DNA from: a bacterium
GTDB taxonomy: Bacteria; Myxococcota_A; Bradymonadia; UBA7976; UBA1532
NCBI GenBank assembly: GCA_030427205.1
Contig: JAUHXC010000050.1
Coordinates: 1-64,000, forward strand
DNA length: 64,000 bases
Direction: 5' to 3'
The notes under the pieces were generated by a model. That model worked only from the letters and a program-made list of their open reading frames with translations, had not been told where the DNA came from and did no database searches. Of the stretch, positions 39,111-47,281 are shown in pieces (position 1 is the first letter of the stretch; each line of letters opens with the position of its first letter). The position numbers were made by a program, and so were the translations under genes.

Positions 39111-40243
39111 CGGATCTCCCTCTCGTGCAGCAGGTCGGCGAGGTCGACCGCCTGCTTGGCCGCGCCGAGGGCACGCACGCGATCGGTGAGGGTCCGCAGG
39201 TCGAGCCCGTCGGTATCGACCCCGTGTGCGCGCAGCGCCAGCGCGACCGAGGCCGACCCGCTGTGCTTGCCGAGCGCGTAGCGCACCCGGCGGCCGAAGC
39301 GCTCGGGGGCGAGCGTCGAGCGGTACAGCGCGCCCTTGAGGTCGCCGTCGGCGTGCACCCCAGCGGTGTGAGTGAAGGCGCACTCGCCGACGATGGGCGT
39401 ATTGCCCGCCACCGGTCGCCCCGAGCGGGCCGCGACGAGCGCGCTGAGCCGAGCGAACGCCGCCTCGCGCGGGCGGGTCCGGGCGCCGAGCAGGTCGCGG
39501 CAGGCGACAGCGATCTCGAAGAGCGAGGCGTTGCCGGTGCGCTCGCCGAGGCCGTTGACGGTGCCGTGCAGCCGGGTCGCACCCGCGCCTGCCGCCGCGA
39601 GCGCGTTGGCGGTGGCCAGGCCGTAGTCGTCGTGCCCGTGAAAGTCGAACCGCCGCGTGGGGTGCCGGCGGACCATCGCGTCCACCATCTCGCCGGTGCG
39701 GGTCGGCGCGAGCACGCCCAGCGTATCGGCCAGCATGATCCGCCCCTCGCCCGCAAAGCCCTCGACCAGGGCATGCACATAATCCGGATCGGCGGGCAAG
39801 CCCCGGGACCAGTCCTCGAGGTACACATTGACCCTCAGGCCGCGGCCCCGGGCGTACGCCGTGAGCGCGGCGAGGTGCTCGATGTGCTGCGCCGGGGTCT
39901 GCCCCAACTGCCCGGTGCAATGGGCCGTGCTGCCCTTCGCCAGCAGGTTGACCACCCGCCCGCCAATGTCGGCGAGCGCCGCCACATCCCGGCGGCGCAG
40001 CAGGCACAGGAACTCCAGCCGGTCAGCGTATCCCGGCCGCTCGAGCAGGCGGGCACTCGCGGCGATCTCCAGCGGTGCGTCGGCGCTGATCGTGGCCACC
40101 TCGACCGCGTCGACGTCGAGGTCGTCGAGAAGGTGGCGGGCGATCTCGGTCTTCTCGTCGGGCAGCCACGCGACCCCCGGCGTCTGCTCACCGTCCCTCA
40201 GCGTGGAGTCGAGCAGTTCAATCGACGGGGACGTCAACGACAA
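39107..40243 (-). CDS. Homocitrate/isopropylmalate-synthase-like HMGL enzyme
   Basis: A 378-residue TIM-barrel enzyme of the LeuA/NifV/HMGL family, which condenses acyl-CoA with a 2-oxo acid (or does the reverse cleavage). It shows LDSTLRDGEQTPG near residue 10 (Arg and Asp of the active site), FHGHDDYGLA with the metal-binding HxH near 205, GLGERTGN near 238 and THTAGVHADG near 290. There is no C-terminal LeuA regulatory domain. It starts at TTG 40243, with AAGGTGA upstream, inside the end of the PRTase gene (26-nt overlap). Its place between a PRTase gene and a HAD gene suggests a carbon-chain step in a small-molecule pathway, not amino-acid synthesis. Confidence 0.9.
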   Translation of the reverse strand: MSLTSPSIELLDSTLRDGEQTPGVAWLPDEKTEIARHLLDDLDVDAVEVATISADAPLEIAASARLLERPGYADRLEFLCLLRRRDVAALADIGGRVVNLLAKGSTAHCTGQLGQTPAQHIEHLAALTAYARGRGLRVNVYLEDWSRGLPADPDYVHALVEGFAGEGRIMLADTLGVLAPTRTGEMVDAMVRRHPTRRFDFHGHDDYGLATANALAAAGAGATRLHGTVNGLGERTGNASLFEIAVACRDLLGARTRPREAAFARLSALVAARSGRPVAGNTPIVGECAFTHTAGVHADGDLKGALYRSTLAPERFGRRVRYALGKHSGSASVALALRAHGVDTDGLDLRTLTDRVRALGAAKQAVDLADLLHEREIR

Positions 40244-41273
40244 GTCGCTTCACCTTTCGCGGCGGCAGGGCGAGCGCCCGGACGAGCCGATCGTGAAAAT
40301 CCACGGTGGCCGCGCCCCGCTCGTGCACGATGACGACGTGACACCAGCGATCGGCGTCGATCGGCTGGCAGAAGCCGAGGTCGTCGATCTGGATCGAGCT
40401 CCGGCGCCGGCCGGGTTCGAGGATGCTGATGTTGGAGACGGTCTGGCACCAGACCTCGGCGCCCTGTCGCGCCAGCCGCTGCGCCAGCGAGATGGCGTGC
40501 ACCACCGCCTCGCGGCACCCGAGAACGAGCACCCGGCCGGCGGTGACGTCGGCCAGGACGTCGGCAGGCACCGGCGCGTGCACGAGGCCGCGCGCGGCGG
40601 TGGTCGGGAAGTGGCGGATGGGGGCCACCTCGACCGCCGGCGGCCGCTGCTCTGTCAGCCCGAGGATGCGCCCGTTGACGAGGCTGTGCACCGGCGCAGG
40701 GAAATCGCGGGCCGACAGGTCGAGGCAGGTGACGACAGCGATCTGCTTGGCAGGGAAGACCGCGCCGAGGGCGTCGAGCAGCCGCGACATCGTCTCGCCG
40801 GTCGTCAGCTCGTCTTCGACGACGAGCAGGGCCGGCGCACGATCGACGATGGGCTGCAGCGCGGCGCGCGGCGTATCGAGCACCAGCGACGGGTGCAGCG
40901 AGTGCGGCTCGCGGAACTCGATGAGCGGCCGCCGGGCGGCGGCGCGGGTCGTGCACATATACGCCAGCGCGCGCGCCCCGAGGTGGCGATAGACGCCGAA
41001 GCCGATACCGACGGCCGCCTCGGTCAGCCCGATGACGACGCACGGCGGGAAACCCGGCGGCACCAGCGCGGCCAGCTCGGCGCAGGTCTGTTCGAACGCG
41101 TCGAGGGGCTCACAGTCGTACTTGAAGATGCCCCGAGCGACGAGCAGATTGCGCCGCTGCGGGTTGCCGTGGCGCACGAGCAGCCGGATGTTCGAGTGGA
41201 ACCGCTGGCCGTCGCTGACCCGCAACGACATGTCGATCGTGCTCGTCGAGAGGTCGACGATGTCACCTTTCAA
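40218..41273 (-). CDS. Phosphoribosyltransferase of PRTase_2/TRSP type
   Basis: A protein of about 351 residues if started at TTG 41273, which follows GAGGA at five nt and overlaps the StiP stop by 11 nt; a longer start at 41330 is possible. The PRTase part contains VIGLTEAAVGIGFGV near 105 and the PRPP-loop-like VVEDELTTGETMSRLL near 190, where the canonical two acidic residues and TTG are present. The C-terminal half (from about 240) includes RVLVLGCREAV and matches the position of the TRSP domain, but the TRSP tetrapeptide itself is not seen (VSNISILEPG instead). It pairs with the StiP protein; both probably act on ribose-phosphate compounds. Confidence 0.85.
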   Translation of the reverse strand: MKGDIVDLSTSTIDMSLRVSDGQRFHSNIRLLVRHGNPQRRNLLVARGIFKYDCEPLDAFEQTCAELAALVPPGFPPCVVIGLTEAAVGIGFGVYRHLGARALAYMCTTRAAARRPLIEFREPHSLHPSLVLDTPRAALQPIVDRAPALLVVEDELTTGETMSRLLDALGAVFPAKQIAVVTCLDLSARDFPAPVHSLVNGRILGLTEQRPPAVEVAPIRHFPTTAARGLVHAPVPADVLADVTAGRVLVLGCREAVVHAISLAQRLARQGAEVWCQTVSNISILEPGRRRSSIQIDDLGFCQPIDADRWCHVVIVHERGAATVDFHDRLVRALALPPRKVKRLVVDVPVD

Positions 41274-42372
41274 TGTCTTCCTCGATGGCCGCGATGCAGC
41301 GATAGGGACCCAGATCGGGGTCGGTGACAACGGTGGCGCCGCGCAGCTCGGCGAGTTGGAAGATGTGGCGCAAATCGCTCGCCTCGCGATCGGTGACCGC
41401 CACCAGCCGGGGCACCCGACGCAACAGGGCCCGGGTGGTCTCGCCGATGCCGGGCTTGAGCATGTTCATATCGCGCACCCCGTAGCGCACCCGCAGCGCG
41501 GCGAGGCAGGCCGCTGTGCGCGCGGTCGCGACCGGGTCATGGCCGAAGCCGGGGGCGAGCGCGTGCCCGGCGACGACGTGTGCGGCGACGCGGTCGACAT
41601 ACCACCGAGACAGGTCGTCGCCGGCGAGCTCCGCGTAGTAGCAGCACCCGTGGAAGTCACCGGCCGCCACGTCGATGTGGCTGTCGTTGAGGATGCTGCG
41701 ACTCACCAGGCCCGAGACGGTGCTGTTGAGGGCCGACGACGGGATGAGGTAGTCGTCGCGCGAGGCGCACCAGTCGGCGTGCCCGGTCACATCGCTGAGC
41801 ACGTACAGCGCCCCCGACAGTTCGACGCCGAGCAGGGGGTTGGCCTCGGTGACCGCCCGGCGCAGCTCGCGGGCGATGGTCCCTTTGCCGATCCAACCGT
41901 CGACGAAGAAGACGTCGCGGGCGATATCCCGCCGAGTGCGCCCGGCCCGCGCGCTCTCGCCCTCGATGATGTGACGCATGGCGTTCACGTCGAGCCCGCG
42001 GTCGCGGATGATCGAGACGCTGTAGTGCGGCACCGGCGCGGGGCACAGCCGGTCGAGCGCGCGTTTGAGGGAGATCCCGATGGGCGTACCGGCCCGCATC
42101 AAGGAGACGATGATGGGCCGCCGCGCGCGGTCGGCGATGTGGTGGGCCAGCGTGCGCACGTCGCGGGCGAGCACGTCGATGTTGCGCTCGACGAGGTCGC
42201 GAAAGTGGGCGACATACGCCGCCGAGGGCGCGAACTCCCGCGGGATCATCTCGGAGTAGTGCAACCCGTCGCGCTGGATCGCCCGCTCGTACTCGTCGAC
42301 CTCGGTCGGTGGGATGTCGAGCACCTTGACGAGGAACTCGACATCGCTCGGATCGTAGCTACCGCTGAACAT
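41263..42372 (-). CDS. StiP-type phosphoribosyltransferase with PELOTA-like C-terminus
   Basis: A 369-residue protein of the StiP family (also called cysteine protease StiP in databases, but structurally PRTase-like). It shows the family start MFSGSYDPSDVEFLVK, SLMRAGTPIG near 95, HYSVSIIRDRGLD, the PRPP-loop-like VFFVDGWIGKGTI near 155 and CCYYAELAGDD near 235. The C-terminal ~75 residues (LKPGIGETTRALLRRVP to GPYRCIAAIEED) match the PELOTA-like RNA-binding domain usually fused here. GGGAG precedes the ATG. It is the first gene of the tight four-gene unit and a weak sigma-70-like promoter lies upstream. The family is best known beside tellurium-resistance genes. Confidence 0.92.
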   Translation of the reverse strand: MFSGSYDPSDVEFLVKVLDIPPTEVDEYERAIQRDGLHYSEMIPREFAPSAAYVAHFRDLVERNIDVLARDVRTLAHHIADRARRPIIVSLMRAGTPIGISLKRALDRLCPAPVPHYSVSIIRDRGLDVNAMRHIIEGESARAGRTRRDIARDVFFVDGWIGKGTIARELRRAVTEANPLLGVELSGALYVLSDVTGHADWCASRDDYLIPSSALNSTVSGLVSRSILNDSHIDVAAGDFHGCCYYAELAGDDLSRWYVDRVAAHVVAGHALAPGFGHDPVATARTAACLAALRVRYGVRDMNMLKPGIGETTRALLRRVPRLVAVTDREASDLRHIFQLAELRGATVVTDPDLGPYRCIAAIEEDIER

Positions 42373-42390
42373 GGTCTCCCGAAGAGAACA

Positions 42391-42419
42391 AACCTAGCTG
42401 ACCGCCTCACCGGAAGCAA
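42391..42419 (-). promoter_or_regulatory. Weak sigma-70-like promoter before StiP gene
   Basis: On the minus strand TTGCTT (42414-42419) and TAGGTT (42391-42396) are 17 bp apart, about 20 nt before the StiP ATG. The -35 part overlaps one arm of the hairpin at 42416-42441. It would let the PRTase genes be transcribed apart from the exporters. Confidence 0.35.
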
Positions 42420-42441
42420 GTCGGCGCCGCCGCCGACTTGC
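42416..42441 (-). terminator. Perfect 11-bp hairpin between ABC and PRTase genes
   Basis: GCAAGTCGGCG, a 4-nt loop, and its exact reverse complement lie 32 nt after the second ABC gene's stop. There is no T-run, so it may act as attenuator or mRNA-processing site, setting different levels for the exporters and the enzymes. Confidence 0.5.
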
Positions 42442-42472
42442 GTGTCGACCCGTCGACCACGGCAGACCACGC

Positions 42473-44074
42473 TCAGGCCCCCCCTGCCTCCGGGTCTGCG
42501 GCCGACCCGGCGAGCTGCGCGAACCGGCGCTCGGCTGCCGTGTGTACCGCGAGGTGCACGACCCGATCGGCGACGTCGAAGTACCGGTCGTCGTGGCTTA
42601 TCGCGATGATCGTCCGGCCCTCGGCGCGCAGTTCGGGCAGCAGGCACGTGTAGAACCAGCGACGGGTCTCCGGATCCTGGTGGGCGGCCCACTCGTCCAG
42701 CACCAGGATCGGCCGGTCTTCGAGCAGCGCGACGACCAGCGCCAGCCGCATGCGCTGCCCGCTCGACAGCCCGAGGCCGACGAAGCGCCCATCGATGAGT
42801 TCGACGTGATCGGAGAGCCCGAAGCGCTCGAGCAGCGCCTCGAGTCGCTCGGGGTCGACGGGCACGCCGAAGAGCCGGTCGAAGATCGGGTGGTCGGCGA
42901 AGACGGCAGCGAACAGAGGTCGCAAGCGGGCGGGGTCGGCCGGCGCGCCGGCCAGGGTGACGCGCCCGCTGTCGGGCGGGTAGAGGCCGGTGAGCAGCCG
43001 GAACAATGTCGTCTTGCCGCTGCCGTTGGGCCCGACGACGAAGACGAGCTCACCCCGCCGCAGGGTGAAGTCGGCGATGTGCAACGCGAAGCGATCGCCG
43101 CGGGCGAAGCGCACGTCGCGCATCCGTATGGGGTCCCAGGCGGCCGGCGGGCGACGGTCGACCGGGGTCGGTGGCAACTGCTCGATCAGCCCACCGACCC
43201 GGCGCCACGTCGCCCCGACACGCTCGAGCGCGAGCAGTTCGCGCAGCAGGAAGAGCAAGCCCAGGCTCAGCGAGAACATGATCGAGATCAACGCGCCGCG
43301 GGTCGCCGGGTCGATGCTGTCTCTGAACCTGAAGAGGATGACGCCCATCGCAGCCAGCACGAGCCCCTGGGTGTGGATGCCGAGCGTATTGGCCGCGTCG
43401 TCGACCCGGACCCGCGCCCGGCCCCAACGGGCCGAGGCGGTACGCAGGTCGGCGGCGAGGCCGGCGCGGGCCGTCGCGTCGACCCTGAGCTGAGCGAAGC
43501 CGGCGATGGCTCGGCCGAGGTGGGCGTCGATCTCGTCGGCGGCGTCTGCGAACTCGCCCTGCGCACGCTCGGTCTCGCGCAGCGCGGCGGGCAGGAGGCG
43601 CCCGGCCAGCGCGACCGCCGCCCCCCAGACGAGGAAGCCGTAGCCCGACAGCACCAGCATGTAGAGTGAGCTGCTGCCGATGCTCAGTCCGCGGCGGATC
43701 GTATCGAGCAGCTTGATGGGCAGGTCGGCGAGCCACTCCACGTCCCGGATCACGCGCTCGACCCCATCGAGGCGCTCGACCGCGCGCAGTTCGGCTTGGC
43801 GAACGCGGTCGAAGAGTCGGACGCGCAGGTCGGTGATCACCGCGTCGAACAGCACGGCGAACTCGGCAGCGTGACGCACCCGGGTCCAGTGGGACGTGAT
43901 CATGAGCGCGAGGTAGGCCAGGGCGCAGATCGCCAGCCCGGCCGTCGTCACGGCGTGGTAGGCCACGAAGGTGGCGACCGGGATGAGCAGGCCCAGCGCG
44001 ACGTTGCCCACCCCGGCGATGAGCGCCAGCCGCGCACCGCGCGCCCGCTGCTGGGGATCGATCTCGAGCTTCAC
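42473..44074 (-). CDS. ABC exporter, SyrD/PvdE (cyclic peptide export) type
   Basis: A 533-residue membrane ATPase with a hydrophobic N-terminal domain (several helices, about residues 10-300) fused to an ABC ATPase. Walker A is GPNGSGKTT near 353, the signature LSSGQ near 440, and Walker B ILVLDEWAAHQDPE near 461, followed by ISHDDRYF. DEWA(A)-x-QDP is characteristic of the PvdE/SyrD family that exports siderophore and lipopeptide precursors. The GTG start overlaps the previous stop by 4 nt (GTGA). Together with the upstream gene it should form a heterodimer in the inner membrane and export the product of the downstream enzymes, or a peptide. Confidence 0.9.
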   Translation of the reverse strand: MKLEIDPQQRARGARLALIAGVGNVALGLLIPVATFVAYHAVTTAGLAICALAYLALMITSHWTRVRHAAEFAVLFDAVITDLRVRLFDRVRQAELRAVERLDGVERVIRDVEWLADLPIKLLDTIRRGLSIGSSSLYMLVLSGYGFLVWGAAVALAGRLLPAALRETERAQGEFADAADEIDAHLGRAIAGFAQLRVDATARAGLAADLRTASARWGRARVRVDDAANTLGIHTQGLVLAAMGVILFRFRDSIDPATRGALISIMFSLSLGLLFLLRELLALERVGATWRRVGGLIEQLPPTPVDRRPPAAWDPIRMRDVRFARGDRFALHIADFTLRRGELVFVVGPNGSGKTTLFRLLTGLYPPDSGRVTLAGAPADPARLRPLFAAVFADHPIFDRLFGVPVDPERLEALLERFGLSDHVELIDGRFVGLGLSSGQRMRLALVVALLEDRPILVLDEWAAHQDPETRRWFYTCLLPELRAEGRTIIAISHDDRYFDVADRVVHLAVHTAAERRFAQLAGSAADPEAGGA

Positions 44075-45693
44075 CGCGCGACCCGCCCGTCGACGAGGTG
44101 GATGCGGCGGTCGGCGAGGTGGAACCACTCGTCGTCGTGCGTGACGGCGATGACCGTCTTGCCCGCCGCCCGCAGCGCCGGCAGGACACGTCGGTAGAAG
44201 TCGACCCGGTGGCCGGGATCCTGGTCAGCCGCCCACTCGTCGAGCACCAGGATCGGCCGATCGCGCAGCAGTGCGACGATCAAGGCCAGCCGCTTGCGCT
44301 GACCGGTGGACAGCCGCACCGTCGAGAAGCGCCCGTCGACGTAGCGCACCGCGCCCTGCAGGTCGAACTCGGCGAGCAGCCGCCTGACCCGCGCCGGGTC
44401 GACGCCCGACCGCCCGTAGAGCCGTTCGAAGACAGCGAAGTTCGCCAGCACGGGGCTGAACAACGCCTGGTAGGCCGGGCGCTCGCCGTCGCCGACCACC
44501 CGACCATCGAGCCGGATGACGCCGCTCTCGGGACGATACAGCCCCAGCAGCAGCTTGAGCAGCGTCGACTTGCCACTGCCGTTGCTGCCGGTGAGCAGCA
44601 CCAGCTCACCTCGCGCGAACCGCAGGTCGAAGGGCCCGGAGGCGAAGCCGTCGGGGTAGCGATGGCATACGCCAGCGAGGTGGATGGTCGAGAAGTCGGC
44701 CGGCTCGAACGCCGCGACACGTGCTCCGGGGTGCGTGTCCCCCCCGGGGGCTCGCGCCACCCCCTCCGCGGCAAGGCGCGCGTCGAGGTCGCCGAGCCGC
44801 TCGAACGCGGCGTCGCTGCGGATCTTCTCGGGCAGCAGGATCAGCATGTTGCCGACGCGACCGCCCACGAAGAAGAGGCAGAGCAACAGCCCGGCGAGGT
44901 CGCCGTCGGGACGCGCGCCGAGCATCGGCAGGCCGAACGTGAGCAGCCCCAGCACGATGGCGAAGCCGGTCCGGCCGTGGGCGTTCATGGTGAAGAAGGC
45001 CCGCAGCGTCTCGCGATAGCGGGCGTGCACCGCCCGGGCCAGCCCGCGGTAGTGCTCGCCGATGGCCCGTGAGCGTGGACCGTGCAGGCGGATGGCCGCG
45101 AAGCCGCGCACGAGCTGATCGACCCGGGTGCTCAGAGCGTCGCGCTCGTCCCGGCTCGCCCCGAAGAGTCGGCGGGCCCGTCGGCTGTGATCGGCGAGTT
45201 GGGCTGCGTTGAGCAGCATGCCGACGGTGATGGCGAGCCCGCCGACGGGGGAGATCGAGATCGCGTAGAGGCCCACGAGTGCGCAGACGGCGACGCCTTC
45301 GGTCAGCTCCACCGCCAGCGTGCCGCGGGCGGCGGCGACGTCGCGCTCGCCCGTCAGCAAGGCGCGCAGCGGCACGTCGCGCTCCAGCGCTTCGAAGCGG
45401 TCGAGGTCGAGCAGGGCCATGCGCCCATGGATGCGATCGCACAGCGCGGTGACCTCACAGACACTGCGCCGGCTGCCTGCCGCCAGCGCGCGGCGGTAAC
45501 AGACATGGGTCACCAACACCGCGAAGGCGAAGCGCACGATACCGCCGGGATCCGCCGCCACGAGCTGCGCCTCCAGGGTGTGCAGCAGCAAACCCTGCGC
45601 CAGCACATGCAGCGCGAGCGCCCACCCCCCCCAGCGCAGCAGCGTGCGCGCCGCGGGCGCACCGGTGGAGTTCGCCGGTCGCTCGCCGGCCAT
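44071..45693 (-). CDS. ABC exporter, SyrD/PvdE type, first gene of cluster
   Basis: A 540-residue membrane ATPase. ATG 45693 is preceded by GGAGGTG at six nt, the best ribosome site in the cluster; the frame extends upstream only through repeat DNA. The N-terminal domain has several membrane helices (about 20-290), then an ABC domain with GSNGSGKST near 372, LSTGQRKRLAL near 461 and ILVLDEWAADQDP near 484. Compared with the partner gene the sequence is clearly homologous but diverged, so a heterodimer is likely rather than recent duplication. A -35/-10-like pair (TTGAAG, 17 nt, TAGCGT) lies just upstream. Confidence 0.9.
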   Translation of the reverse strand: MAGERPANSTGAPAARTLLRWGGWALALHVLAQGLLLHTLEAQLVAADPGGIVRFAFAVLVTHVCYRRALAAGSRRSVCEVTALCDRIHGRMALLDLDRFEALERDVPLRALLTGERDVAAARGTLAVELTEGVAVCALVGLYAISISPVGGLAITVGMLLNAAQLADHSRRARRLFGASRDERDALSTRVDQLVRGFAAIRLHGPRSRAIGEHYRGLARAVHARYRETLRAFFTMNAHGRTGFAIVLGLLTFGLPMLGARPDGDLAGLLLCLFFVGGRVGNMLILLPEKIRSDAAFERLGDLDARLAAEGVARAPGGDTHPGARVAAFEPADFSTIHLAGVCHRYPDGFASGPFDLRFARGELVLLTGSNGSGKSTLLKLLLGLYRPESGVIRLDGRVVGDGERPAYQALFSPVLANFAVFERLYGRSGVDPARVRRLLAEFDLQGAVRYVDGRFSTVRLSTGQRKRLALIVALLRDRPILVLDEWAADQDPGHRVDFYRRVLPALRAAGKTVIAVTHDDEWFHLADRRIHLVDGRVAR

Positions 45694-45853
45694 CGAGGGC
45701 ACCTCCGCGCCGACAGGTGGGCGGACGCTATCAGGCGGGGTGCGCTCCTTCAATACACGCCCTGTGGGCCCCGGGAGGGGGTGTTCGGGCTCGAGGCCCG
45801 ACGGGGGGCCAGCATCGACCGGCGGGCGACGGCAGTTCCCGGTCGGATGGGTG

Positions 45854-46068
45854 GCGTTCATCACCGTGCCGGGTCTGCGGCTGCCGCCCAGGAGGTTCGC
45901 GCGGGTCCGCTGGCCCGTGAGGACGGACGCCGAGGGGCGCATCGTGGGGCTCGCGCCGCCGACGTCGCTGTTGACCTCGGCCTACGACGCCATCGGCGAG
46001 CTCGAGCACCTCGCGGGCCACCACCCGCGGCGGCCGTGGCAGGCTTTCGACCGCTGCCCGTAGCCGCC
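45854..46068 (+). pseudogene. 215-bp direct repeat, right copy: truncated copy of the 38012 gene
   Basis: This copy reproduces codon 42 to the stop of the small gene at 38012 with 11 substitutions, about five of them synonymous, so the fragment was partly under coding constraint or diverged recently. It has no proper start: the frame continues upstream into unrelated sequence. It sits 160 bp upstream of the first ABC gene, on the opposite strand. With the left copy it frames the cluster. Confidence 0.85.
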
Positions 46069-47281
46069 GATCTGCGCCTCGCCCGCGCCCATCCACGCCC
46101 GGCAAGACCCCGGCCGTCGCCAGCGCGACAGGCGCGCGCCCTCGCCCACCGACGGCGCGGCGGTGTCCGAACGGCGCACGATCTCACCGAGCGACGGCCC
46201 GCGGCGCGCGAACGGCGCGCGTCACGGCGTCTCGCGACCACGCCTGCGGCGAACATCGCCCACCTGCGGCACAGCGACGCCGAGAGGGCAGCCCACAGGC
46301 GCGAATCCTGGAGCGGCGCGCCGCGGGCGATCGCCGACAGTCCAAAATCCTCGTGGACGGGCGCGCGGCGGCGGGCGAACGGCGCAGCGGGCGTCGCGTC
46401 GAGCTCGACGGCGCGGGCGAACGGCGCGATATCCCGCGCGTCGTGATCCACGCGAGCAGTGAACGCCGCGAGATCGCCCGCGGCCACGATCTGGGGCGAC
46501 GCCACAGCCCGGATTCTCCGCCGACCGGCGCGCTGGCCGCATCCGACACTTCGAATTCTCCACCCGGTGAGCCCTCGCCGGCCGCGAACGCCGCGCGGAT
46601 CGTCGTCGGCAGCCGGCGCGCGACCGGCGCTGCCGTCGGCGGCGCAGCGCCGAGAGGTCGGGGCTGTTCGATCGGACGCCGGGTCGCGCGTCGTCGACGA
46701 CGACGGCGTGTGGAACACGCCGCGGGCGTCGCCCGCCGACTGTGCCACAGTGTCCTCACGGGGCCCTCGCCCGCCGACGGACCGAGTCGAACACATGCCG
46801 GCGCTCGGTCGGTGAGACGAGCCACGCGCCGTTCACACGCCGTCGGCCCCGGTCAGCGACGATCGGCGGGCTGTGGCCACCGCCCCGGGCGCGGGGCGTC
46901 GAGGATTCTCGCCTGTGCAGGTCCCACCCGAGGCTCGAAGCGTCGGATTTCGGGATGTGTGCAACTGCCGCGGGCCCGCCGCCGGCAGATTCGTGGCAGT
47001 GAGGCTCCGCCCATGGCTCACCGGGTGGAAAATTCGACATGTCGGCCGCAGACGGCCTCTCGGTCGACGGCGTCGCCGGCCGATCGAACGCGCCGAGGAC
47101 CCGGCAGTTGGCGTCGAGCGCCTGTGGCACAGCCCGCGAATGTCGCGGCGCGCGCCGTCACAAAAGAACGTACGTGTTTCTGTGTACCACGGAGCCATTG
47201 CGTGACCGGCGAGACAATGCAAGGGTCTTCGCACGGACATCACACACCCCTGGGCAGAGCCCACAGGCAAAGGCACCCACC
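46069..47281. other. 1.2-kb tract without a convincing gene
   Basis: Open frames here give Arg/Ser-rich nonsense with no signal peptide or motif and codon use unlike the neighbours. The tract instead has dispersed short motifs on both strands: GAACGGCGC four times at 46162-46425; ATTCTCC-like sites near 46514, 46551, 46904 and (inverted) 47024; and GCCACAG-like sites. A 21-bp inverted pair with one mismatch lies at about 46551 (GAATTCTCCACCCGGTGAGC) and 47016. It may be a decayed element, a regulatory region or an unrecognised RNA. Confidence 0.6.

Noticed and set aside
40218..42372. A complete ter (tellurium resistance) operon
   Set aside because: Only the PRTase/HAD part is present; no TerB, TerC, TerD or ATP-grasp gene is found in the window.
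42438..42462. GTCGAC-rich sequence as a LuxR-like operator
   Set aside because: The two GTCGAC sites are short and common at this GC content; no regulator gene supports it.
38012..46068. A composite transposon bounded by the 215-bp repeats
   Set aside because: The repeats carry no transposase or terminal inverted repeats and are part of a small gene.
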